Shown: piece after piece, positions 10,055 to 20,194 of the stretch | How the letters are laid out: the number at the start of each line of letters is the position of its first letter | How positions within the stretch are numbered: position 1 is the first letter of the stretch | Assembly: GCF_963678225.1 (NCBI RefSeq) | Contig: NZ_OY782764.1 | Location: 588,001-652,000, forward strand | DNA from: an uncultured Cohaesibacter sp. | GTDB lineage: Bacteria; Pseudomonadota; Alphaproteobacteria; Rhizobiales; Cohaesibacteraceae | Reading direction: 5' to 3' | DNA length: 64,000 bases | Notes under the pieces: generated by a model | Seen by the model: only the letters and a program-made list of their open reading frames with translations | Told to the model about the DNA's origin: nothing | The model's database searches: none | Program-made: the position numbers and the translations under genes

Positions 10055-10873
10055 TTATATGGGCATTTCAGAGCCAGCGGCAACCCGTGCAAAAGTGATA
10101 ATGCAAATTTCTCCCGCATTGGAACGCCTCAATACACGACAGCAGGCATCCAGCGTTGCCCCAGTCGTCCAGACATCATCCACCAGCACCACCGTTCGAC
10201 CCGAGAGAGATGTCTTGTCATCCAGATTGATCTGAAAGGCACCCTCCACATTGACCCGGCGTTCATCCTCACTCAACCCCACCTGCTGACGCGTGGGCCG
10301 CGTGCGCTGAAGAAGATCCGGCATAAAAACGGTTCCCGTCTCCTTCGCAATCACCTTGGCCAGCAGCGCAGACTGATTAAACCGCCTCCGCCACAGGCGC
10401 CTTTTATGCAGGGGCACAGGAACGATAAGGGCATCAGGGTCAGTAAGGCAATCCGCTCCGGCCCGCACCATCCAGCGCCCCATGACGGTGGCCAGATCGG
10501 TTCGATCCAGATATTTGAGTTGATGCACCATACGCCTTGCCGTGCGCCCGAACAGCGCGACAGAGCGTGCGCGATCATAAATCGGAGGATTGGCCAGAAC
10601 ATCCGAACTGACAAGCTCTTCGCCCAGATCGTAGGAAAAGGGAGCTCCAGACACAGAGCAATAGGGCCGCGCGATCCATTCCATTTCGCCCCAACAAGCC
10701 CCGCACAGACTGTTGGCCTCTTGCACGATCTTGCCGCAGCCTGCACAGCGGGGTGGAATAATGAGATCCTGCACTGCACGGCCTGCCCGCAAAAGAGGAC
10801 GCCCGATCAGCCGCGATCCATTCAGCAGACCGCCATCAAGGCCACCCTGCACGTTCTGGAGAAATTTCAGCAT
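10055..10873 (-). CDS. comF: ComF family phosphoribosyltransferase-like protein
   Basis: Protein of 272 residues with an N-terminal double zinc ribbon (CAGCGK...CGACWGE) and a C-terminal phosphoribosyltransferase fold carrying VVLVDDVWTTGATLDACCRVLR. ComF proteins are needed for natural DNA uptake in competent bacteria, but most alphaproteobacterial members have no tested function. The start at 10873 is preferred because GGGGGAG lies directly upstream; a longer frame would begin at 10939. It is first in the comF-grxC-nitrilase-DUF1178 run and divergent from a methyltransferase gene. Confidence 0.88.
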   Translation of the reverse strand: MLKFLQNVQGGLDGGLLNGSRLIGRPLLRAGRAVQDLIIPPRCAGCGKIVQEANSLCGACWGEMEWIARPYCSVSGAPFSYDLGEELVSSDVLANPPIYDRARSVALFGRTARRMVHQLKYLDRTDLATVMGRWMVRAGADCLTDPDALIVPVPLHKRRLWRRRFNQSALLAKVIAKETGTVFMPDLLQRTRPTRQQVGLSEDERRVNVEGAFQINLDDKTSLSGRTVVLVDDVWTTGATLDACCRVLRRSNAGEICIITFARVAAGSEMPI

Positions 10874-10988
10874 TGACTCCCCCCAATCCTCGCCACTAGC
10901 TAACCTCGGGTGAATGATACCGATAGCACAATGCAACAAGCAGCGTTATCATACAAGTTGATCCAGAATCGAAAAAGGCATCGCTCTC

Positions 10989-11888
10989 ATGGTAACAGAT
11001 ACGACCGGCGTCCCGCGCCTTTTCGACACCCGATTGCTGGCCGACCGTCGTAAAAGGGCCTTGGCGCACCATGGCGACGCGGGCGACTTCCTGCTCAAGG
11101 AAGTCGCCGGTGACATGCTCGACCGTCTTTCCATCATTCTGCGCCCCTTTCCCGTCATAGCCGAGCTGGGCGGCCATACAGGAGCTCTTGCCCGACAGCT
11201 TAAAAATCGGGAGGGGACGGACTATGTGTTCCGCCTCGAACAGGCCTCGACGCTTCTGGCGAAGGAAGACAAGGGGCTCTTGTTTGACCCCGAGTTCCTA
11301 CCCATCAAGCCGCAAAGTCTCAATCTTCTGGTTTCTCCGCTCTTTCTGCACTGGGTCAACGATCTGCCCGGCGCCTTGGTGCAAATCCGCCAGAGTCTGG
11401 CTCCCGATGGCCTGCTGCTGGCCACCCTGCTCGGAAGAGATAGCCTGAAAGAACTGCGCGAAGCATTCCTCATGGCCGACAGCGAAATATCAGGCGGCGC
11501 AAGCCCGCGGGTTGCCCCGTTGCCCGACCTTAAGGACATGGGAAGCTTGCTGCAACGGGCAGGCTTTTCATTGCCCGTTGTGGATCATGACACACTGACG
11601 GTGCGCTACAGCTCACTCTTCTCGCTCATGCAGGATTTACGGCGCATGGGAGCGACCAATGTGCTGATAGACCGCTCGCGCTATTTCATGCGACGTGATT
11701 GTCTCATGCGCGCGGCGGAAATCTATCAAGACCGCTTTTCTGATCCAGATGGCCGTATCCGCGCCACCTTCCAGATCATATCCCTTTCCGGCTGGGCTCC
11801 GGATGAAAGCCAGCAAAAGCCGCTCAAGCCGGGCAGCGCCAAAATGTCTCTTGCCAGTGTTTTGGGGGATAAATCGGGCAGCAAATAA
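10989..11888 (+). CDS. SAM-dependent methyltransferase, NDUFAF5/BioC-like
   Basis: A 299-residue class I methyltransferase. FDTRLLADRRKRALAHHGD at the N-terminus, the SAM-binding strand VIAELGGHTGALARQL and the segment LNLLVSPLFLHWVNDLPGAL resemble the group containing the mitochondrial complex I assembly factor NDUFAF5, which hydroxylates an arginine, and BioC. Glycine-rich motif I reads ELGGHTG. The alphaproteobacterial members are commonly found divergent from comF, as here. The substrate is unknown. Neighbouring genes do not point to biotin synthesis, so BioC is less likely. Confidence 0.8.
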   Translation: MVTDTTGVPRLFDTRLLADRRKRALAHHGDAGDFLLKEVAGDMLDRLSIILRPFPVIAELGGHTGALARQLKNREGTDYVFRLEQASTLLAKEDKGLLFDPEFLPIKPQSLNLLVSPLFLHWVNDLPGALVQIRQSLAPDGLLLATLLGRDSLKELREAFLMADSEISGGASPRVAPLPDLKDMGSLLQRAGFSLPVVDHDTLTVRYSSLFSLMQDLRRMGATNVLIDRSRYFMRRDCLMRAAEIYQDRFSDPDGRIRATFQIISLSGWAPDESQQKPLKPGSAKMSLASVLGDKSGSK

Positions 11889-11983
11889 TGGCCCTGGCCT
11901 GCAATGCCCAATCACGCCAGACAACAAAAAGCCGCGCATCGAACCGAGGCGCGGCAGCAAACACTCCGTGATCCACTCGTCTC

Positions 11984-12160
11984 TTAAGGCGCAGTAGCCC
12001 CGATATAGCCTGCAAATGCATTCAAAACCCGATTCAGGTTTGAAACCAGAGGACCGGAGCCTATAACCAACGCAGCAGCCACCAAGCTGGCAATAATGCT
12101 ATATTCAATAGCCGTAGCGCCATTTTGATCTTTCAGAAAAGCGTTAAACTTGTGAAGCAT
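11984..12160 (-). CDS. Flp-type (type IVb) pilin
   Basis: A 58-residue prepilin: a short positively charged leader (MLHKFNAFLKDQNG), then ATAIEYSIIASLVAAALVIG, the hydrophobic segment of Flp pilins with the conserved Glu five residues after the processing site and a following Tyr. A prepilin peptidase would cut after the Gly at residue 14. AGGA about six bases upstream supports the ATG at 12160. No tad/cpa assembly genes lie nearby, so this is an isolated pilin copy whose partners must be elsewhere. Confidence 0.85.
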   Translation of the reverse strand: MLHKFNAFLKDQNGATAIEYSIIASLVAAALVIGSGPLVSNLNRVLNAFAGYIGATAP

Positions 12161-12326
12161 ACTGATCCTAACAATTTGCCGCAGGAAAGATCTGGCTCCC
12201 GCAAAAAACCATCTGGACGTAATTTTATCAAAATTTATAAAGAAAATCTCAAAAGCCGGAAAGAATCTCTTTCCAACCTGAAATAATAGCAACCAAATTA
12301 TTAATTCCGTAAACAGGAAGCCAGTT

Positions 12327-12767
<441 letters not shown>

Positions 12768-12775
12768 ACCAAACC

Positions 12776-14020
12776 TTAGCTGCGATAGTCGCCATTGATC
12801 GTGATATAGCCATGGGTGAGGTCACAGGTCCAAACCGTAGCAGTTCCCTCGCCAACCCCAAGATCTGCACGGATCTCGATCTCGCCATTTTTCATATAGT
12901 CGCTGGCAAGCTCTTCGGAGTAATCCGGATCGCGCATGCCATCCACAGCCAGACGATAGGGCCCAAACCAGATGGCGAGCTTGTCCCGATCAGCCATCTC
13001 ACCGGCCTTGCCAACAGCGGCAACAACACGCCCCCAGTTGGCGTCTTCCCCGGCAGCGGCCGTTTTCACCAGTGGACTATTGGCAACAGCGAGCGCCACA
13101 CGCTTGGCTGCGGCATCATCCTCCGCACCACTGATCGTGATCTCTAGGAACTTGCTTGCCCCTTCGCCATCACGCACGACCATCTTGGCCAGATCCTGCA
13201 AGAGAGCCGAGAGCGCATCGGAAAAGGCTTCAAGACGCGGATCGTCCGCCTTTTCGATCTCTGGACAGCCGCGCCCCTTGGCAGCGCCGGAAGCAAAGAC
13301 CATCAGGGTGTCGCTGGTCGATGTATCACTATCCACGGTGATTGCGTTAAAGGAGGTATCAACATGCTTGGAGAGAAGGCCTTGAAGAGCCTCAGAGGCA
13401 ATCGGCGCATCGGTAAAGACGAAGCCCAGCATTGTGGCCATATCCGGCGCGATCATGCCCGAGCCCTTGGCGATGCCGTGAATGGCGACCGTCGTCCCAT
13501 CGATATCCACGCTCGCGGTGGCCACCTTGACGAAGGTGTCCGTTGTCATGATTGCCCGCGCCGCATCCATGAAGGATGCATCGGCCTTTTCAGGATCAAA
13601 CAATGTACCGAACAGGGATGTGATCGGAGCCGGATCGAGCGGTTCGCCAATAACACCGGTCGAGGCCATGAAAATTTCCGAAGGCTTGCCACCGCAAGCT
13701 TCCGCAGCAGCAGCCGCAACGGCAGAAACGGTCTTCTCACCCGCAGAGCCGGTGAAAGCGTTGGCATTGGATGCATTGACAACGAGCGCCCGCGCGTTGC
13801 CACCACCTAGATGGGCCTTGCACCAATCAACCGGAGCCGACGGGCATTTGGATTTGGTATAAACCCCGGCAACGGAGGTTCCCTCAGCCATCTCGACGAT
13901 CAGTAAGTCGTTGCGTCCCTTGTATTTTACGCCGGTCGCAGCAACACCAAGGCGAAATCCACCGATCGCATCAAGCGCGGGATAGTCGGTTGGTGCAAAA
14001 GGTGATGGCTTGAGGTCCAT
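12776..14020 (-). CDS. argJ: Bifunctional glutamate N-acetyltransferase / amino-acid acetyltransferase
   Basis: ArgJ moves acetyl from N-acetylornithine to glutamate in the cyclic arginine pathway. The 414-residue precursor cleaves itself at the conserved ATML motif; Thr196 in APDMATMLGFVFTD becomes the nucleophile of the beta chain. The segments GVAATGVKYKGRNDLL and VNASNANAFTGSAGE are typical. I place the start at 14020 because AGGA is eight bases upstream; a longer frame from 14059 has no such site. It is followed at once by mutT and preceded by a terminator that separates it from the parvulin gene. Confidence 0.94.
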   Translation of the reverse strand: MDLKPSPFAPTDYPALDAIGGFRLGVAATGVKYKGRNDLLIVEMAEGTSVAGVYTKSKCPSAPVDWCKAHLGGGNARALVVNASNANAFTGSAGEKTVSAVAAAAAEACGGKPSEIFMASTGVIGEPLDPAPITSLFGTLFDPEKADASFMDAARAIMTTDTFVKVATASVDIDGTTVAIHGIAKGSGMIAPDMATMLGFVFTDAPIASEALQGLLSKHVDTSFNAITVDSDTSTSDTLMVFASGAAKGRGCPEIEKADDPRLEAFSDALSALLQDLAKMVVRDGEGASKFLEITISGAEDDAAAKRVALAVANSPLVKTAAAGEDANWGRVVAAVGKAGEMADRDKLAIWFGPYRLAVDGMRDPDYSEELASDYMKNGEIEIRADLGVGEGTATVWTCDLTHGYITINGDYRS

Positions 14021-14037
14021 GACAGGCATCCTTCCAT

Positions 14038-14090
14038 AAAAAAGAGGGAAAACATCCAAGGCTCATGGCCACAAGGATGCTTTCCCCCTC
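14038..14090 (-). terminator. Terminator between the parvulin gene and argJ
   Basis: On the minus strand a stem pairs GAGGGGGAAAGCATCC with GGATGTTTTCCCTC around a 17-nt loop and runs into TTTTTT. It ends parvulin transcription just before argJ. The region between it and the parvulin stop also has a small perfect inverted repeat GCGAGCC-TT-GGCTCGC at 14155-14170 with no T run. Confidence 0.75.
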
Positions 14091-14208
14091 CATAAACTGT
14101 GCTCTGAACAAATGCCAGCCAATTTTAGCAATTATTCGCTGACTTTAGCGGCCTGCGAGCCTTGGCTCGCCTACCGCCGCCATGGTCAGAAGCAATTGGC
14201 CATCAAGA

Positions 14209-15033
14209 TCATTCAGGGATCTTGACGTCCGCTTCCTTGCGCAGATCGTCAAGCAGAGTCTGAAATTTCTGCTGAGCAACGAAAGCACGGAGGTTGTCCT
14301 TGACCGATTCAAGCGTTGGCTTTGGCGCGTCCCGTTTGTCTTCGACCAGAATGACATGCCAACCGAAATCGGATTTCACAGGCTCCTCGGAATATTTGCC
14401 TTTCTCAAGCGCAAAGGCTGCGGCTTCAAAGGCAGGGACCATCTGTCCCTGACCGAAATAGCCAAGATCGCCCCCCTGAGCACCGGACGGGCCTGTGGAT
14501 TTTTCCTTGGCCAGCTCTGCGAAGTCCGCACCACCATCAAGTTCTTTGATGATGTCTTTGGCTTCGTCTTCGGTCTTGACCAGAATATGACGGGCCTTGA
14601 CCTGCTGACGCACCGGCAATGCACCGATCTGTTCATCATAGACGGCCTGCAAATCAGCATCCGTGATAGCCTCATCCACATTCTTGCGGAAGAATTCCGT
14701 CTGCAAAGCACGCTTCTTGAGGAATTCGACCTGCTTCTTGAAGCTTTCAGACTCATCCAGCCCCTGTTTTACCGCAGCCTGAGAGACCAGTTCCATGTTG
14801 ACGAGCATCGTCGTCAGGGTCTCTTTTCTCTGCTCAGGTGTCATCTGCTGGGTTTGTTGGCCAAGCTGATCTGCAATAAAATCAAACTCGCCCGCGGTGA
14901 TCTCTTTGCCATTGACAGTAGCAACCACACTGTCGTCTCCTGCATCCTGAGCAAGAACACTCGGGACAGAGCCAATCAGAAATAGAGAAGCTGCTACAGC
15001 CATTGCAGAGCGTTGGAAATAGGCACGAACCAT
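14209..15033 (-). CDS. Periplasmic parvulin-type peptidyl-prolyl isomerase
   Basis: A 274-residue protein starting with a Sec signal peptide (cleavage likely after SVPSVLAQ, about residue 29). A SurA-like N-terminal helical region (VVATVNGKEITAGEFDFIADQL) precedes a rotamase domain (about 140-230) with VKARHILVKTEDEAKDIIKEL, GGDLGYFGQGQMVPAFE and VKSDFGWHVILVEDKR, all hallmarks of parvulins. It would assist folding of exported proteins. It is divergent from secA, a common pairing in alphaproteobacteria and a functional match with protein export. Confidence 0.9.
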   Translation of the reverse strand: MVRAYFQRSAMAVAASLFLIGSVPSVLAQDAGDDSVVATVNGKEITAGEFDFIADQLGQQTQQMTPEQRKETLTTMLVNMELVSQAAVKQGLDESESFKKQVEFLKKRALQTEFFRKNVDEAITDADLQAVYDEQIGALPVRQQVKARHILVKTEDEAKDIIKELDGGADFAELAKEKSTGPSGAQGGDLGYFGQGQMVPAFEAAAFALEKGKYSEEPVKSDFGWHVILVEDKRDAPKPTLESVKDNLRAFVAQQKFQTLLDDLRKEADVKIPE

Positions 15034-15302
15034 CTGTATCTTTCCTATCGTTGTTCACTTTGGAACGAAAAAACTTTAAAAACTGCCTTTCATGTGACCT
15101 ACCCGCCTTTCTTGGCGTTGACAAGACAAAGACCCAATCTTATCTGTCAGCCGTGCAGTTTATTGCCAATCAGGTTATCTGGCTGTTGACATTCATGTTA
15201 AAGCCGAGACTTGCGTCCCGCTTGACCTAGTCTCGCCGCAATTGCGTTACAAATAAGGCCGTCACAAAATTGTGGGGGCATTTTCAAGGAAGGATCCGGT
15301 CT

Positions 15303-17981
15303 ATGGCTGGTCTTGGAGCTATCGCTCGCAAACTCTTTGGAACGGCAAATGATCGTCGCATCAAGGGGTATCGTCCCACAGTCGCCGCCATCAACGCGCT
15401 GGAAGATGAATATTCCCAGCTCTCCGATGAGGCCTTGCGCCACAAGACCGTGGAGTTCCGTGAACAACTGGCGAACGGGGAGAAGCTGGACAAGCTGCTT
15501 GTCCCGGCCTTTGCCACAGTAAGAGAAGCCGCAAAGCGCACGCTCGGTCAGCGCCATTACGATGTGCAGCTGATGGGCGGCATGGTGCTCGATGACGGCG
15601 CCATCGCAGAAATGCGCACAGGTGAGGGTAAGACCCTCGTCGCAACGCTGGCCGGTTACCTCAACGCGCTGGAAGGCAAGGGCGTGCATGTGGTCACCGT
15701 CAACGACTATCTGGCTAAACGCGACTCCGAATGGATGGGACAGGTCTACCGCTTCCTGGGCATGACCACTGGCGTCATCATTCATGGCCTGAATGACGAA
15801 GAACGCAAAGCCGCCTACGCAGCAGACGTGACCTACGGCACCAACAACGAATTCGGGTTCGACTATCTGCGCGACAACATGAAATATGATCTGGACCAGA
15901 TGGTCCAGCGCGGCCATAACTTCGCCATCGTCGACGAGGTCGACTCCATTCTGGTCGATGAAGCCCGTACACCGCTGATCATTTCCGGCCCGCTGGATGA
16001 TCGCTCGGAAATGTACAACACCATCGACAAGTTCATTCCGCAGCTAAGCCCTGAACATTACGAGATCGACGAAAAGCAGAAAACGGCAACCTTCACCGAA
16101 GAAGGCACCGAGTATGTCGAAAAGATCCTTAAGGAAGCCGGCATGCTGCAGGGCGAGTCGCTTTATGACATCGAGAATGTGACCGTTGTTCACCATCTCA
16201 ATCAGGCTCTGCGCGCTCATCTGCTGTTTGCCCGCGACAAGGACTACATCGTCAAGAACAACGAAGTTGTGATCATTGACGAGTTCACCGGCCGAATGAT
16301 GGAAGGCCGACGCTTCTCCGATGGTCTGCATCAGGCGCTTGAAGCCAAGGAACACGCAGCCATCCAGCCGGAAAACCAGACGCTGGCATCCGTTACCTTC
16401 CAGAACTACTTCCGCCTCTATGACAAGCTCTCCGGCATGACCGGCACAGCCCAGACCGAAGCGGAAGAATTCATGGACATCTACAACCTCGAAGTCATCG
16501 AGGTTCCGACCAACCTGCCGATCCAGCGCGTGGACGAAGATGATGAGGTCTATCGCACCCTACGCGAGAAGGACGACGCTCTCGTCGAGCTAATGAAGGA
16601 TTGCGTCGAACGGGGCCAGCCAGCCCTGGTCGGCACGACCTCGATTGAACGGTCTGAAGAGCTGTCTGCACGACTGAAAAAGGAAAAGATCCCCCATCAG
16701 GTCCTGAACGCCCGCTTCCACGAACAGGAAGCCATTATCGTGGCACAGGCCGGTAGCCCGGGCGCAATCACCATCGCCACCAACATGGCCGGTCGTGGTA
16801 CCGATATTCAGCTCGGCGGCAATCTGGACATGCGGATCGCTCAGGAAATTCCTGAAGAGGTACAGGGCGAAGAGCGCGAGAAGAAGATTGCCGAGATCAA
16901 GGCAGACATCGAAGCCAAGAAAGAGAAAGCGCTTGAAGCCGGTGGCCTTTATGTGATCGGTACCGAACGGCATGAGAGCCGCCGCATCGATAACCAGTTG
17001 CGTGGTCGTTCCGGTCGTCAGGGTGACCCTGGGCATTCCAAATTCTTCCTCTCTCTGGAAGACGACCTGATGCGCATCTTCGGCTCGGACCGCATGGACG
17101 GCATGCTCCAGAAGCTGGGCCTGAAAGAAGGCGAAGCCATTGTTCATCCGTGGATCAACAAGGCGCTTGAAAAAGCCCAGAAAAAGGTTGAGGCCCGCAA
17201 CTTCGACATTCGTAAGAACCTTCTCAAATTCGATGACGTGATGAATGACCAACGTAAGGTCATCTTCGATCAGCGCGTCGATCTGATGAAGGACGACAGC
17301 GTCGCTGAAACCGTTGCGGACATGCGCCACGAAGTCGTCGAAGACATCGTCGCCAAGCATATTCCAGAGCGCGCCTATGCCGAACAGTGGGATGTGGATG
17401 GCCTTCACAACGAAGTTCAGGAAATCCTCAATCTCGACGTCCCGGTCAAGGACTGGGCCAAGGAAGAAGGCATCGCTGACGAAGAAATCATCGATCGTCT
17501 GCAAAAAGCAGCAGATGAAGCGGCAGCAGCGAAAACAGCCAACTTCACTCCGGACCTTATGCGTCAGGTGGAAAAGTCGGTTCTGCTGCAAATTCTCGAT
17601 CATCTCTGGCGCGAGCATCTGGTGGCCCTCGACCACCTGCGCAACGTGATTGGCTATCGCGGCTACGGCCAGCGTGATCCGCTACAGGAATACAAGACCG
17701 AGAGTTTCGAGCTGTTCCAGACCATGATGGACAATATGCGCCGTCTGGTAACCCAGCAGTTGGCCCATGTGCAACTGCGGCAGGAAGAACCGAACCCGTT
17801 CGAACAGAATGAACTGCCAGAAATGCACGAACAGCACGCCAACCCGAATACCGGCGAAAATGATGCTGTGCCCAACGAGGGTGATGCTCCGCACAATGCC
17901 TTTGGCAAGGTGCCACGCAACGCCCCCTGCCCTTGTGGATCAGGTAAAAAATTCAAGCATTGCCACGGCAAGTTGAGCTGA
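15303..17981 (+). CDS. secA: Preprotein translocase ATPase SecA
   Basis: Motor that pushes unfolded preproteins through SecYEG. The 892 residues begin [13 protein letters not shown] at 15303, preceded by AAGGAAGGA; an upstream in-frame start at 15270 lacks this. Visible parts are the Walker A region [17 protein letters not shown], the Walker B segment [21 protein letters not shown], the preprotein cross-linking domain, helicase motif [11 protein letters not shown], the helical scaffold, and the C-terminal zinc motif [14 protein letters not shown] that binds SecB. Length is normal. A strong terminator follows. Confidence 0.98.
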   Translation: MAGLGAIARKLFGTANDRRIKGYRPTVAAINALEDEYSQLSDEALRHKTVEFREQLANGEKLDKLLVPAFATVREAAKRTLGQRHYDVQLMGGMVLDDGAIAEMRTGEGKTLVATLAGYLNALEGKGVHVVTVNDYLAKRDSEWMGQVYRFLGMTTGVIIHGLNDEERKAAYAADVTYGTNNEFGFDYLRDNMKYDLDQMVQRGHNFAIVDEVDSILVDEARTPLIISGPLDDRSEMYNTIDKFIPQLSPEHYEIDEKQKTATFTEEGTEYVEKILKEAGMLQGESLYDIENVTVVHHLNQALRAHLLFARDKDYIVKNNEVVIIDEFTGRMMEGRRFSDGLHQALEAKEHAAIQPENQTLASVTFQNYFRLYDKLSGMTGTAQTEAEEFMDIYNLEVIEVPTNLPIQRVDEDDEVYRTLREKDDALVELMKDCVERGQPALVGTTSIERSEELSARLKKEKIPHQVLNARFHEQEAIIVAQAGSPGAITIATNMAGRGTDIQLGGNLDMRIAQEIPEEVQGEEREKKIAEIKADIEAKKEKALEAGGLYVIGTERHESRRIDNQLRGRSGRQGDPGHSKFFLSLEDDLMRIFGSDRMDGMLQKLGLKEGEAIVHPWINKALEKAQKKVEARNFDIRKNLLKFDDVMNDQRKVIFDQRVDLMKDDSVAETVADMRHEVVEDIVAKHIPERAYAEQWDVDGLHNEVQEILNLDVPVKDWAKEEGIADEEIIDRLQKAADEAAAAKTANFTPDLMRQVEKSVLLQILDHLWREHLVALDHLRNVIGYRGYGQRDPLQEYKTESFELFQTMMDNMRRLVTQQLAHVQLRQEEPNPFEQNELPEMHEQHANPNTGENDAVPNEGDAPHNAFGKVPRNAPCPCGSGKKFKHCHGKLS

Positions 17982-18007
17982 TCAGCCTCGACATAATACA
18001 ATCAGAT

Positions 18008-18041
18008 CCCGCCATTGCCCATCAGCTTTGGCGGGTTTTTT
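18008..18041 (+). terminator. Rho-independent terminator after secA
   Basis: A 7-bp perfect stem CCCGCCA / TGGCGGG with a 14-nt loop, followed by six T residues, 27 bp past the secA stop. Confidence 0.85.
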
Positions 18042-18387
18042 ATATTCAATCCAAACTGCCTTCCTTCACGAAGACATCTATGAGTTTTTGACATTTTTGA
18101 TCAGAACAGACCGGAAAAAGCAAAGAATAACCACAACAAGTAATACAAGAATAGAAAATACCTATAATTATAGTTTTTATTGAAAAAACCAAAAAGACAC
18201 GAAATTTCAACTGCAAGTTTGGGTAATTTTGGACCGGATTACCCCAAACCTCATAAGCATTTGTACTTGATTAACAAATCTACTGCCAATTTTGCAATTA
18301 AATATTCTGTTAAGAGCAAGCTGCTACAAAGAATTGAAAAGTATTGAGTAATCAGCAGAGTTCTAAGGACTTTGCGCTGGAGCGTTT
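18042..18387. other. AT-rich intergenic region before the PAS gene
   Basis: About 345 bp with no credible reading frame and strongly AT-rich. It must contain the promoter of the PAS/chemoreceptor pair but I cannot pick a reliable one. No repeat, RNA gene or operator is evident. Confidence 0.5.
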
Positions 18388-18912
18388 ATGTCAAAGAACA
18401 TAACCTTGACAGGGACTGAGCGTTTTTTTGAAGAGTCCGAAATCATAGTTTCCAAAACGGACCTCAAAGGCCGTGTCACCTATTGCAATTCCCAGTTCGT
18501 TAAAATCTGTGGCTATTCCGAAAAGGAGATGCTGGGCCAGCCTCACAGCATTATTCGCCACCCCGACATGCCGCGATGCGTCTTCGAACTGATGTGGGAG
18601 ACCATCCAGAACGACGAGGAAATTTTCGCCTATGTCGTCAACCGCTGCAAGAATGGCGATCATTACTGGGTCAACGCACATATCACGCCAAGCCATGATG
18701 CATCGGGCAACATTATCGGATATCACTCCAACCGCCGTGTCCCGGACAGGGATATCGTCAATAACGCAATCATACCACTCTACAAGAAACTGCTGGATGA
18801 AGAAAACGCCCATACCAATCGCAAGGAAGGCATGAAAGCGTCCCGCCAGATGCTCACTGACCTGCTTGATTCCGGTGGCATTCCATATGACGAATTCATC
18901 GCAACATTGTGA
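18388..18912 (+). CDS. Stand-alone Aer-like PAS domain protein
   Basis: A 174-residue soluble protein with one PAS domain close to the aerotaxis receptor Aer: TDLKGRVTYCNSQFVKICGYSEKEMLGQPHSIIRHPDMPRCVF (about 24-66) followed by WVNAHITPSHDASGNIIGYHSNRRVPDRD. The HPDMP segment is the FAD-binding signature of Aer-type PAS domains. The C-terminus ends YDEFIATL without a signalling module. The next gene is a receptor lacking its own sensor domain, so the pair probably works as a split redox/oxygen receptor. FAD binding is inferred from similarity to Aer. Confidence 0.82.
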   Translation: MSKNITLTGTERFFEESEIIVSKTDLKGRVTYCNSQFVKICGYSEKEMLGQPHSIIRHPDMPRCVFELMWETIQNDEEIFAYVVNRCKNGDHYWVNAHITPSHDASGNIIGYHSNRRVPDRDIVNNAIIPLYKKLLDEENAHTNRKEGMKASRQMLTDLLDSGGIPYDEFIATL

Positions 18913-18967
18913 CGCATGACAATCCGTTCAACAGGATTCAGGCGCCTTAGATACAGAGATCGATAGT

Positions 18968-20110
18968 ATGCTGAAAAATCAGTACAAGTCCGCAGTCATG
19001 AAAGCCATCGATGTTGTCGAAGCAGCAGCCAAGGGCGATTTCGAAAAACGCATCATCAATATTTCCGAAACGGGCGAGTCCGCGCGCCTTCTGCATGCCA
19101 TCAACGACCTGATTGACAGATCGGATGCCTATTTGCGCGAATCCAGCGCCTCCCTCGAATATGTCGCCCGAAACAAATATTTCCGGCGCATCTCGGAAAA
19201 AGGAATGAGCGGCAGCTTCGCAACGGCTAGCCGTACAGTCAACAATGCCATGGATGTCATGTCAGACAGGGTCCACACCTTCTCTGGGGCGGTGAAGGAC
19301 TTTGAAGACCAGATGAGCAGCATTGTGCAGATTGTGGCCGCAGCTGCCGTCGAGCTTGAAGCATCGGCCGGATCCATGAACCAGATCGCCACCACATCCA
19401 GCAGTCAGGCCAACATCGTTCAGCAGGCATCGGAACAGACATCCGGCAATGTCAGCGCTGTGGCTGCAGCCACAGAACAACTGACCAACTCCATCAGCGA
19501 AATCAATCAGCAGGTCATGCGCTCCGCCGAGCATAGCGAAAATGCGGTCAACGAGGTTAGACAGACCAGCGAAGACCTCAAGGGCCTTTCCAGCGCCGCC
19601 GATAGCATTGGCGCCATTATGTCGCTGATTGCCGACATCGCCGACCAGACCAACCTTCTGGCTCTCAACGCGACGATTGAAGCCGCCAGAGCCGGAGAAG
19701 CTGGCAGAGGCTTTGCTGTCGTGGTCAAGGCACTGGCAACCCAGACGAGCAAAGCCACCAGCGACATTGGCCAGCAGATTGAGCGCATTCAGAAAGCAAG
19801 CCAGCATGCTGTCAATTCCTTCGATGGCATTGAACGCACGGTCGCCAGCACCAAGGAGATCGCAGTTGCGATCGCTGCCGCAGTGGAAGAGCAAAGCGCA
19901 GCATCCAATGAAATCGCCCGCAGCATTGAAGAGGCGTCCGTCGGAAGCTCGGAAGTAACCTGCAACATTTCCTCGGTGAGCGAGAGCATCGTGGAAGCCT
20001 CCAACGCAGCACACGATGTCCATCATGCCTCTCAGGAATTGGCCACGAACGGCGAGAAACTCAAATCCGGCATCGACAATTTTCTGCATGAGGTGCGCAA
20101 GGTCATCTGA
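18968..20110 (+). CDS. Soluble methyl-accepting chemotaxis protein with shortened signalling tip
   Basis: A 380-residue receptor without membrane segments or signal peptide. Residues 1-105 contain HAMP-like helices (AIDVVEAAAKGDFEKRIINI); the rest is the coiled-coil signalling domain. At the tip, [20 protein letters not shown] is intact, but the next stretch reads FAVV-VKALATQT where the family has FAVVAxEVKxLATQT. Three residues (9 bp) are missing at about 19723, in frame. The other two receptors in this window keep them. The gene starts 55 bp after the PAS gene and is probably co-transcribed, forming a split PAS/receptor pair. The loss should change helix register right after the CheA/CheW contact region, so function is uncertain. 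Confidence 0.85.
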   Translation: MLKNQYKSAVMKAIDVVEAAAKGDFEKRIINISETGESARLLHAINDLIDRSDAYLRESSASLEYVARNKYFRRISEKGMSGSFATASRTVNNAMDVMSDRVHTFSGAVKDFEDQMSSIVQIVAAAAVELEASAGSMNQIATTSSSQANIVQQASEQTSGNVSAVAAATEQLTNSISEINQQVMRSAEHSENAVNEVRQTSEDLKGLSSAADSIGAIMSLIADIADQTNLLALNATIEAARAGEAGRGFAVVVKALATQTSKATSDIGQQIERIQKASQHAVNSFDGIERTVASTKEIAVAIAAAVEEQSAASNEIARSIEEASVGSSEVTCNISSVSESIVEASNAAHDVHHASQELATNGEKLKSGIDNFLHEVRKVI

Positions 20111-20139
20111 CCAGCGCACAACCTCGAGCAAACAAAATA

Positions 20140-20169
20140 AGCCCCGGTTCGACCGGGGCTTTTGCTTTT
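20140..20169 (+). terminator. Bidirectional terminator between convergent receptor genes
   Basis: A perfect 9-bp stem AGCCCCGGT / ACCGGGGCT with a TCG loop, followed by TTTGCTTTT and preceded by an A-rich stretch, so it can serve both the upstream receptor gene and the convergent FIST receptor gene. Confidence 0.88.
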
Positions 20170-20194
20170 CCGCCAGAACAGTTGCCGCGACGCA

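Noticed and set aside
16590..17636. A 348-residue open frame antisense to secA
   Set aside because: Shadow of the strongly biased third codon positions of secA; no recognisable domain or ribosome binding site.
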